Below are positions 17,414 through 24,541 of a stretch of 32,999 nucleotides of DNA, one piece after another (within the stretch, counting starts at the first letter, position 1; each line of letters starts with the position of its first letter). This DNA is from Planctomycetota bacterium. Its GTDB lineage: Bacteria > Planctomycetota > Planctomycetia > Isosphaerales > Isosphaeraceae. The DNA lies in assembly GCA_021791715.1 (NCBI GenBank), contig JAJYWB010000075.1, forward strand, positions 1-32,999, written 5' to 3'. Made by a program: the position numbers and the translations under genes. Under the pieces are notes generated by a model. It worked only from the letters and a program-made list of their open reading frames with translations. It ran no database searches and had not been told where the DNA came from.

Positions 17414-18226
17414 TTAGTGCGTTGTGGGAACCTGAATCGAACTGTTGACTCCGGCCGACGCGACGAGACCCTGGATGACGATCGCGACCCTTCCTCCTCC
17501 GGTCGCTCGTTGACGAAGAGGACCCCCTGGAATGTAGTGGACGTCGAGCGTACCGGCGCCCATACCGTTCCCCACGCTGATCGGTCCCGCGTTGTTAAAA
17601 TAAGCTCCCGAACTCGCCGTATCGGCGATCCAGGTGAAGTGCGTCGGCAGTCCGTGATATAGGTAATTCGGATCTCCCGTGAGATCAAGTTCGAGTACCG
17701 ATCCGGTGATGTCTTCATTCTTGGGGTGTAGAGCCATGAGGCCGGTAATCGTTCCTTGCGAGGTATTTTTGGGGAAAAAGACGGACATCAGCGCCCATTG
17801 TTTATAAGATTGATTCGATGTTCCCTGCGCCTTGATCGCGATCTGAAACGATTGATCGCTAAAACGCGGGGGACCTACGATATATTCCCCGGTTAATTTG
17901 ATGACGAGCGATTGTCGAACGAGTTCGTGCGGAACAGGCTGGGGATCTCCCGGAGGATACAGTTTATTAAACGCGTATTTAATCGCGGTTGGGAACGGAG
18001 TGATACCATGCGGACCGACTTGAAGAGACGTTACATTTTGATGAACGCTGGACATAATCGAAGATTGCGCCGCGGCGTTTGTGAACGCCGCTTGTGTGAT
18101 CGCGGGAGTGTGATTGACCGCGGCCAAGAGCGCCCCGTACGAGAGAAGTTCGCGCGATTCGAGCCCTTCCACTTGGGGAAGAGTCGGCGCCAAGCGGCGT
18201 TTTTTTCGATCGCGTGACTGTATCAT
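17414..18226 (-). CDS. LEPR-XLL-type secreted protein, paralogue B
   Basis: A 270-residue protein, the closest relative of paralogue A within the window. It has a basic start (SRDRKKRRLAP) and then GLESRELLSYGALLAAVN (21-38). The region TPAITQAAFTNAAAQSSI is also shared with A. The conserved domain follows with YIVGPPRF, TSNQSY, HPKNEDI, GLPTHFTWIADTASSG and PGGPLRQRATGGGRVAIV. The function is unknown. It stands 6 bp upstream of A and 138 bp downstream of paralogue C, with a long hairpin in the latter gap. The order suggests serial tandem duplication, C being the most diverged copy. Confidence 0.8.
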   Translation of the reverse strand: MIQSRDRKKRRLAPTLPQVEGLESRELLSYGALLAAVNHTPAITQAAFTNAAAQSSIMSSVHQNVTSLQVGPHGITPFPTAIKYAFNKLYPPGDPQPVPHELVRQSLVIKLTGEYIVGPPRFSDQSFQIAIKAQGTSNQSYKQWALMSVFFPKNTSQGTITGLMALHPKNEDITGSVLELDLTGDPNYLYHGLPTHFTWIADTASSGAYFNNAGPISVGNGMGAGTLDVHYIPGGPLRQRATGGGRVAIVIQGLVASAGVNSSIQVPTTH

Positions 18227-18289
18227 TAAATCTAATCCTATTAAGTCATATCGATTTCGAGATATCTCGTTGATTCCGTTTTGGTTGAA

Positions 18290-18328
18290 GAGGATCGATC
18301 GTGTATATCATTCCACGATCGAATCCTC
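18290..18328. terminator. Long hairpin between paralogues C and B
   Basis: GAGGATCGATCGTG (18290-18303) pairs with CACGATCGAATCCTC (18314-18328), giving a 14-bp stem with one bulged base and a 10-nt loop. It lies 36 bp past the stop of paralogue C on the minus strand. No poly-U tract follows, so it may be a terminator, an RNA processing site or a stabiliser that sets different expression of C versus B and A. Confidence 0.5.
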
Positions 18329-18364
18329 GCGCCCGCGGGCGACGATCGGTCTCGAATATCCTGT

Positions 18365-19165
18365 TTAATGAGATGAAGGAACCTGGATATCGCTGACGAC
18401 GCCGCTGGTGTTGATAACGCCTTGAACGACGACCGAAACCCTGCCCCCGCCGGTCGCGCGCTTTCGGAGCGGGCCTCCGGGCATAAAGTGGATATCGAGC
18501 ACGCCCGCGCCGGCGCCGACGCCCGGCTGATTGGAAAACAGATATACGCCGCCGCTGTTTGGATCCGCGGTCCAGGTGAAATGCGTCGGCAAGCCGTTGG
18601 GACGAGTCGGTTGGAAGGGATCTCCCGTGAGATCCAAAATATTGAACGATCCCGTGATATCCACGTTCTTGGGAATCAGATCGGCGATTCCCAGGATTTG
18701 ATTCGAGGAGGGATCTTTTGGATAAAAGAAACTCATCTGAAGATATTCATGAAATGACTGATTTGACATTCCTTGACCTTTAATCACTACTTGATACGCC
18801 TGATTGTTGAAGCGAGGCGGGCCGACGATGTAAGTTCCGGTGAATTTTGATACGAGCGTTTGACGAACGACTTCGTGCGGAGTCGGTTGCGGCGTCCCCG
18901 GGGGATAAGCGGTCGCGAGCGCATACGCGATCGCCTGGGGAAACGGTGTCAGATTGTGAGGGCCGAACGGCGAGATCAAAGCCGGTCGCCTTGATTCGGA
19001 TCGAGCGGAGACGTGATCGATCGAATTGTTATCGATCATCGCGGCTCTCGTTTCGTGGAGAGAAATCGCAGGCGCGATCGAGAGCAATTCGCGCATCTCC
19101 AGCCCCTCGAAGACGGGACGATATCGCGTTTTATCTCCGGCTCGCTGGAATTTAAATTTGCTCAT
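18365..19165 (-). CDS. LEPR-XLL-type secreted protein, paralogue C
   Basis: A 266-residue protein and the most diverged of the three tandem copies. The N-terminus FKFQRAGDKTRYRPVF is basic and is followed by EGLEMRELLSIAPAIS (20-35). The middle part shared by A and B (the ITQAAF/HQNVTS region) is replaced here. From HEVVRQTLVSK onward it aligns with A and B, keeping YIVGPPRFNNQ, GMSNQSF, IPKNVDITG, GLPTHFTWTADPNSGG and PGGPLRKRATGGGRV. A short insertion (FQPTRPN) precedes GLPTHFTW. It lies 75 bp downstream of the TolC-family gene on the same strand. The function is unknown. Confidence 0.8.
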   Translation of the reverse strand: MSKFKFQRAGDKTRYRPVFEGLEMRELLSIAPAISLHETRAAMIDNNSIDHVSARSESRRPALISPFGPHNLTPFPQAIAYALATAYPPGTPQPTPHEVVRQTLVSKFTGTYIVGPPRFNNQAYQVVIKGQGMSNQSFHEYLQMSFFYPKDPSSNQILGIADLIPKNVDITGSFNILDLTGDPFQPTRPNGLPTHFTWTADPNSGGVYLFSNQPGVGAGAGVLDIHFMPGGPLRKRATGGGRVSVVVQGVINTSGVVSDIQVPSSH

Positions 19166-19240
19166 CTTTTTTATCCCGTTTTCAAATAAACGACTTGCGA
19201 TAAATAACCGATGATAATAATTACCGTTACGCGTCGATAT

Positions 19241-20857
19241 TCAAGGCAAGAGGCGAACGCCGACGGCGGTGTTGAGGTCGAGCATGGCGCGGCGATGTCG
19301 AGTGACGGCGTCGCTGAGCCGCTTGGCGATGTCGTTGAAATCTTTTTGCGCGTCGAGATATTCGAGCACGCTCGTCGCCCCCGTGTCCCATCGCGTGTAG
19401 GCGCCGTCGCGCACGCGACGAGCCGTTTTGATCACGCGTTCATTAAGGTCGATCATGTTCACTCGACTCACCTCGAATTCGCGAATCGCCGCGTCGACCT
19501 CCCACGCCACCTGTTTTTCTTGTCCGGAAACTTCGAGCCGCGTTTGATCGACGTTGAGCTTGGCACGCGCAATATTCCCTTGATTACGATTATAAATCGG
19601 CATCGGAACGGTGGCGCCGATCGTCCATGAATAAGCACTCTTTAAGCCAAGCCAATTGTTGTTCTGAAAGGTGTAAGGTTGATAGAGCACGTACACGTCC
19701 GAATAACGTTCGGCCAGGCTCAAACGCACGTCGTTCTGGGCGCGATCGAGTGCGAAACGCTGCACCGTCATGTCGGGACGAAAATCGAGCGCCGTTCGCG
19801 TGAGCGATTCTTGAGTTCCGGGCAAAGGCCTGGGATCGAAAAAGATCGTGCGAACTTGAAGCCGATCGGCGTCGGGAGGATCGAGATTCAAGTAAAACGC
19901 CAAGGTTCGTAATTTCGCCTGGAGAAACTGAACGCGCTCGCGGACGTCGATCTCCGCCTGTTGCTTGTTCACCAACACGGCCTCGACCTCCGGAAGCTTA
20001 ATCTGACCTTGATCGTACCGCGCTTGCGTTTTCTCCAGAACTCGAGTGACGCCTGCCATGTAAATCTGAGAATATTTGAGATTCTGCATCGCGTCGACGA
20101 CGTCGATATAAACCGTGTATAAATTATCGATCTGATTCCGAACCGAATCCTGCAACTGAGCCTCGGTCACCTTCTTGGCCGATTCGTACGTCTTCTTTCG
20201 ATACTTGCGCTTATGACTGATATCCACCGGATAGTTAATATTGATATCGACCTGCGCCGGTCCCCCGGGCCGAATGTATGAATAATTACCATACGGAATA
20301 AGCTGTTCGTCGGCGTAGAAAACCGGGTTGGCGCGTAATCCCGCAGTCACGACGTCGGCCTGAGCCATCGGTATCTCGTATTCGAGCGCCAGTATCGCCA
20401 GATTGCGCTTCATGAATAAATCGATCGCTTGGTCGAGCGTCATTCCCTCTGGCGGCCCTACGATGCGCTCGGGAGAAGCCGCCACCTCGACCGCGCCGTA
20501 TGCCGGAACCGGCATTGATGGCGGGGTTACCGTCTGAGTGAATCGTGTCGGAGGTTGAAACATCGGCACCGAAGGCGGATTGAGATTCGCGCTCGGTACG
20601 TGGCTGCCTCCCGGTCCCGCCAAGCCGCTCAACGGCGCCTGCGATCCAAGATTCAAGCTAAAATCGGATTCGCTCGCCGCGCCCACCGCGGGACCTAGCT
20701 TGCCACGTCCCTTAAAGGCGCCGGGAGGTCCTCCGATATCGATTTGAGCCGCCTGTCCGTGAGCTTGCTTTTGAGAGTTTAAAATGAAAACGATCGAAAC
20801 GGCCAATAGCGCTAAATCTCTCATGCTTCGCGACGGAAATAACGCCTTGCAACCCAT
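19241..20857 (-). CDS. TolC-family outer-membrane efflux/secretion protein
   Basis: A 538-residue protein. A signal peptide is visible (DLALLAVSIVFIL, then cleavage near AHGQA at about 36). A Gly/Pro-rich stretch runs to about 145. It is followed by two long alpha-helical repeats typical of OEP/TolC proteins: GMTLDQAIDLFMKRNLAILA, LQDSVRNQIDNLYTVYIDVV, TQARYDQGQIKLPEVEAVLV, and later WEVDAAIREFEVSRVNM with RRVRDGAYTRWDTGATSVLE. It would form a trimeric channel across the outer membrane for an RND or ABC exporter; no inner-membrane pump or adaptor is adjacent. The second in-frame ATG, at 20824, is an alternative start and still gives a signal peptide. It is the first gene of the run leading into the LEPR-XLL paralogues. 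Confidence 0.88.
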   Translation of the reverse strand: MGCKALFPSRSMRDLALLAVSIVFILNSQKQAHGQAAQIDIGGPPGAFKGRGKLGPAVGAASESDFSLNLGSQAPLSGLAGPGGSHVPSANLNPPSVPMFQPPTRFTQTVTPPSMPVPAYGAVEVAASPERIVGPPEGMTLDQAIDLFMKRNLAILALEYEIPMAQADVVTAGLRANPVFYADEQLIPYGNYSYIRPGGPAQVDININYPVDISHKRKYRKKTYESAKKVTEAQLQDSVRNQIDNLYTVYIDVVDAMQNLKYSQIYMAGVTRVLEKTQARYDQGQIKLPEVEAVLVNKQQAEIDVRERVQFLQAKLRTLAFYLNLDPPDADRLQVRTIFFDPRPLPGTQESLTRTALDFRPDMTVQRFALDRAQNDVRLSLAERYSDVYVLYQPYTFQNNNWLGLKSAYSWTIGATVPMPIYNRNQGNIARAKLNVDQTRLEVSGQEKQVAWEVDAAIREFEVSRVNMIDLNERVIKTARRVRDGAYTRWDTGATSVLEYLDAQKDFNDIAKRLSDAVTRHRRAMLDLNTAVGVRLLP

Positions 20858-21011
20858 GGCGATTTGGCTTTCTTGTTCGCGAAATGACGGATCGGCTCGA
20901 CCCTGAACGGCCGCGCCGCACGATCGATTCCTTCAACTCGTAGTGCTTTATCGGCATTTCCCCTACAATCCGTAAATCAATCCGTTCCTCTCACCCGTTC
21001 GATAACGAAAC

Positions 21012-21035
21012 GAGCCGAACGCGAACGTCCGGCTC
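21012..21035 (-). terminator. Intrinsic terminator of the SMP-30-like gene
   Basis: Read on the minus strand, a 10-bp stem starts GAGCCGGACG, has a TTCG tetraloop and closes with CGTTCGGCTC (one G-T wobble). It is followed by GTTTCGTTATCG. It lies 51 bp past the stop codon of the 21087-22118 gene. Confidence 0.7.
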
Positions 21036-21086
21036 ATCTCCGATCGATTCCCAAAAACCCGCCAGGGGCGATCGCTCAACCCTCGA

Positions 21087-22118
21087 TCAATACCCTTTCC
21101 CCTTGGTTGTGAGCGGGATGCGACACAGATACATGTCAGCGGTAACATATAAAACGTGACCGTCCTCGGCCCAGCCGCAATTCGCCGTCGCCACACCCGT
21201 GTTGAAAGTCCCCAGATGCGTTCCGTCGGGGGCGAACACGATCACCCCGCCAGGCCCCGTCGCGAACAGATTCCCCTTGGAATCGACCTTCATCCCGTCG
21301 GGAAGCCCCAATTTCCCCTCGTTCGCCCACGGTGTGGCGTCGAAAAAGACTCGGCCGTTCTTGATCGAACCGTCGGGCTGAACGTCGTAAGCCATCCAGA
21401 TCGCCTTCTTGGGGTCCGAATTCGCCACGTAGAGCGTCTTCTCGTCGGGCGAGAACGCGATCCCGTTGGGGAATGTCATCTCGTCGGTCAGAAGAGTCAG
21501 CTCGCCCCCGTAAGTCAGCCGGTAAACTCCGTTAAACGGCAATTCCTTGCCGGGATCGGCGTTCCCTTTCACCAGGCCGTAAGACGGATCGGTGAAATAC
21601 AGATCTCCGTTTGATCTGTAAACGCCGTCGTTTGGGCTGTTCAACCGCTTCCCTTTATAACGGTCGACCAGGGTGATGAAGCGCTTGGTGTCTTCCTCAT
21701 ACCGCGCCACGCGTCGATCGCCGTGCTGGCACAAGACCAGCCGCTTGAGCGGATCGAGAATAAGCCCGTTCGAGCCCGGCTCGCCGCCGCGCGGAACCTT
21801 CCCCGTGTAGCCGCTCGGCGCCAGATATTCCTCGACTCCGCGCCCCTCGCGAAACTGATAAACGATGTTCCGGGGAACGTCCGAAAAGAGGACGCAACCG
21901 AGCCGAGGAACCCAAACGGGCCCCTCGGCCCAATCGAACCCCTCGGCGACGACCATCAGCTTGGCGTCCCTGGGGACGAGCGCGTCGAACCGCGGATCCT
22001 TCCGCTCGATCACACCCAACGGCTTCGAAGCCGTCTTCACCTGCGCCTTCGATTCACCGACAAAACCGATCGAAAACGCCGCGGCCGCGATCGCGGCTAA
22101 ACCTATTCTTTTACTCAT
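21087..22118 (-). CDS. SMP-30/gluconolactonase/LRE-like beta-propeller protein, secreted
   Basis: A 343-residue protein. The signal peptide IGLAAIAAAAFSIGFVGESKA is followed by a six-bladed propeller of the SMP-30/gluconolactonase family. The metal-site residues are present: E65 in WAEGPVW, N218 in FPNGIAFSPD, and D274 in GLPDGMKVD. N163 in NSPNDGV fits the substrate-side Asn. It probably hydrolyses a sugar lactone or related ester in the periplasm; the exact substrate is unknown. It has its own terminator and lies 229 bp upstream of the TolC gene, so it is likely transcribed separately. Confidence 0.9.
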   Translation of the reverse strand: MSKRIGLAAIAAAAFSIGFVGESKAQVKTASKPLGVIERKDPRFDALVPRDAKLMVVAEGFDWAEGPVWVPRLGCVLFSDVPRNIVYQFREGRGVEEYLAPSGYTGKVPRGGEPGSNGLILDPLKRLVLCQHGDRRVARYEEDTKRFITLVDRYKGKRLNSPNDGVYRSNGDLYFTDPSYGLVKGNADPGKELPFNGVYRLTYGGELTLLTDEMTFPNGIAFSPDEKTLYVANSDPKKAIWMAYDVQPDGSIKNGRVFFDATPWANEGKLGLPDGMKVDSKGNLFATGPGGVIVFAPDGTHLGTFNTGVATANCGWAEDGHVLYVTADMYLCRIPLTTKGKGY

Positions 22119-22327
22119 TTATTCACCTATTATATCTTGGAGAGATCGAACCGACCGTCCGTTCGCGTGGAAATCCGAGCGTATTGCGTGCGGGGCCGCG
22201 CGGCAACGGTGTTCTCCGAATCGGTCGTCGATCGTCAAGTAAGAATAATAGGATGAAATAAGTACAACAAGTTTATATGCCGGAAGAGGCGCCGGATCGG
22301 GGGGTTATTCCAGGCGGTCGGGCGACA

Positions 22328-22449
22328 CGCCGAATCGAGCCGGCGTGGAACCGCGGTCGAATCCGCGATTTTTAGATCGACGCGCGGGGCTGGAGACTCG
22401 CCGAATCGATCCGGCGTGGAACCCCCAAAGAGCGGGCGAAAATCGCCCG
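22328..22449. repeat. Direct repeat and hairpin upstream of the small membrane protein gene
   Basis: The 25-bp segments at 22328-22352 and 22399-22423 are identical except for one base (both contain CCGGCGTGGAACC), a 71-bp spacing. A perfect hairpin, CGGGCGA-AAA-TCGCCCG, follows at 22433-22449. The whole 22119-22647 gap is the divergent region between the SMP-30-like gene and the plus-strand genes. A reading frame starting at 22345 runs through it into the next gene, but has no ribosome-binding site. Confidence 0.7.
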
Positions 22450-22647
22450 TCGTTCGCCTTGAGAACCGCGATCGACGAGGCGATTCGCGTGAAAACCCCT
22501 CGAATCGGCTCGTTCACGCGATTGGCACGCGATCTGCCTTATCGCTTAAACGGGTCGGCGAAAGCCGAACCGAGTTACCGAGCCGGCGAAGCGTCGATCG
22601 CTCGACGTTTCAGGCCGGCCTTCCCCCCCGTTTTGGGAGAAACAATC

Positions 22648-23004
22648 ATGGGACGTCATGTTTTCGATTTGTTGATTCCTCCCGTCTCGCGCGGAGTCCT
22701 CCACGGATCGCTGATCGCCGCGGCGACGATCGCTCTCGTCTTCACCCTCGATTACGTCGTCGGGCTCTTGTTCCAGGCGCATCGATCGGCTTCGCGATAT
22801 CTCGAACGATCGCGATCGACCCGCCCGATCGCTCCCAAGCCGCGACTCCGACCCTGCCGGCTCGACGATCCCGACGCGTTTGAAATATTGTTCACGAAGT
22901 CGAATTTCGCCGATCGACCGGGCCGACGCGTCGTCGCGGACCAATATCGAACTCGGCGCCCCGCGCTTCGAGTCGCCGATCTCTCGTTCGATCGACCTCG
23001 TTAA
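22648..23004 (+). CDS. Small single-pass membrane protein, unknown function
   Basis: A 118-residue protein. I chose the ATG at 22648 because GGGAGA lies seven bases upstream; an in-frame start at 22345 would add about 100 basic residues without a ribosome-binding site. One transmembrane helix is evident, GVLHGSLIAAATIALVFTLD followed by YVVGLLF (about 16-42). The tail is Arg/Pro-rich and positively charged, so it is probably cytoplasmic. I recognise no family. It lies 62 bp before the MFS gene on the same strand and may be co-transcribed with it. Confidence 0.6.
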   Translation: MGRHVFDLLIPPVSRGVLHGSLIAAATIALVFTLDYVVGLLFQAHRSASRYLERSRSTRPIAPKPRLRPCRLDDPDAFEILFTKSNFADRPGRRVVADQYRTRRPALRVADLSFDRPR

Positions 23005-23066
23005 CGCGTCTAAAGAAAAAACATATTTATTTTCATAATCATTATAGAAGAGGACACTTTCATTAA

Positions 23067-24347
23067 ATGGCCGATCGACCGCGGGATTCGGAGCGTCGCG
23101 ACGAGCGAGCTCTCGACGCTCTGAACTTCTTTCTCGCCGACGTCCGCGACGGTGTCGGCCCTTATTTATCGTCGTTTCTCAAAACGCGTCGATGGGATTC
23201 GAGCGTGATCGGCCTGGTGATGTCGGCGACGGGGATCGCCAAAATCGCCTTCCAGACGCCCGCGGGGGCGTTGATCGATCGCGTTCGCGAGCGTCGTTTG
23301 ATCGTCGTCGTCGCGGCGATTCTCGTTTCGGCCGGATGCGCCTCGATCGCCTTCTTTCCCAACCCGATGATCGTGATATCGGCCCAGATGTTCACGGGCA
23401 TGGGCGCCGCGGTCTTCCCCCCCGCGATCGCGGCGCTCAGCCTGGGGCTTGTCGGCAGAGCGAGGTTCACCCGCAGAACGGGAAGGAACGAGGCGTTCAA
23501 TCATCTCGGCAACGTCGCCGCGGCGACGCTCGCCGGCCTTCTCGGCTGGTATGTTTCGTTTGAGGCGATGTTCATACTCGTCGCGGTGATGGGAGTCGGT
23601 TGCGTCGTCTCGGTTCTTATGATTCGCGAACGCGACATCGATCCTGCGCTCGCGCGCGGCGCCGATCGGATCAAAACCGCCGACGGTCGCGAGACGATCC
23701 GCATCGCCGCGATCGGCGAACTGTTGAAGGATCGAAATCTCCTGGCGTTCGCGACCGCGATCGTGCTCTTTCATTTTTCGAACGCGGCGATGCTTCCGCT
23801 CGTCGGCCAGAAGATCGCCAAGTTGTACGGCGACGAATCGAACGCTTCGGCCGCGGCGATGTCGGCTTGCGTCGTCGCGGCGCAGCTCGTGATGATTCCT
23901 GTTTCGCTCGCCGCGGGCCGGCTCGCTCGCTCGTGGGGCAGGCTTCCGCTCCTCGCGATCGCCTTCGGTATCTTGCCGATACGAGGGTATCTTTATACGC
24001 TTACGAACACCTCGGCGGGGCTCGTCGCGGTGCAATTGCTCGACGGCGTCGGCGCGGGAACCCTCGGGGTCGTCGGGGTGCTCGTGATCGCCGATCTCAC
24101 TCGCGGCACGGGGCGTTTCAACCTGATGCAAGGGGCGCTAAGCACCGTGACCGATCTGGGGGCTTCGCTCAGTCACGCGACCACCGGAATCGTCGTCTCC
24201 AAATACGGTTATGACGCGGGTTTTTTAACGCTCGCCGCGATCGCGCTCGTCGCATTCCTTTTTCTGATCGCGACGATCGGCGAAACGCGCGGCCAAGAAG
24301 AATCGATTGATTCCACGTCTAAACATAATCAATATATTAATATATAA
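23067..24347 (+). CDS. MFS transporter
   Basis: A 426-residue protein with 11-12 hydrophobic helices. The N-terminal half carries FFLADVRDGVGPYLSSFL in helix 1, a conserved loop with PAGALIDRVRERRLIVV (the MFS loop 2-3 motif), and FTGMGAAVFPPAIAALSLGL. A central hydrophilic loop (about 190-220, RERDIDPALARGADRIKTAD) joins the second six-helix half, where AAGRLARSWGRLPLLA repeats the loop motif. AGAGGA lies about 13 bases upstream of the ATG. The substrate is unknown; the family includes drug and metabolite exporters. Confidence 0.85.
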   Translation: MADRPRDSERRDERALDALNFFLADVRDGVGPYLSSFLKTRRWDSSVIGLVMSATGIAKIAFQTPAGALIDRVRERRLIVVVAAILVSAGCASIAFFPNPMIVISAQMFTGMGAAVFPPAIAALSLGLVGRARFTRRTGRNEAFNHLGNVAAATLAGLLGWYVSFEAMFILVAVMGVGCVVSVLMIRERDIDPALARGADRIKTADGRETIRIAAIGELLKDRNLLAFATAIVLFHFSNAAMLPLVGQKIAKLYGDESNASAAAMSACVVAAQLVMIPVSLAAGRLARSWGRLPLLAIAFGILPIRGYLYTLTNTSAGLVAVQLLDGVGAGTLGVVGVLVIADLTRGTGRFNLMQGALSTVTDLGASLSHATTGIVVSKYGYDAGFLTLAAIALVAFLFLIATIGETRGQEESIDSTSKHNQYINI

Positions 24348-24541
24348 AACAGTTTTCGGTTCGGCCGGATATTTTTCGGGAGGAATTCGCGTTTTGGGCT
24401 GGCCCGATCGCGACGAAGCGTCTAGCATCGATTTTACGCTCGTTTCGACTTCATGGAGGAGAGGCGATCGATTCACCCCGGTTCGGCCTAAGAACGCGAA
24501 TCGCGGCTTTTCGATCGCCAAGCGCACGGAGCGCCGCGCCG

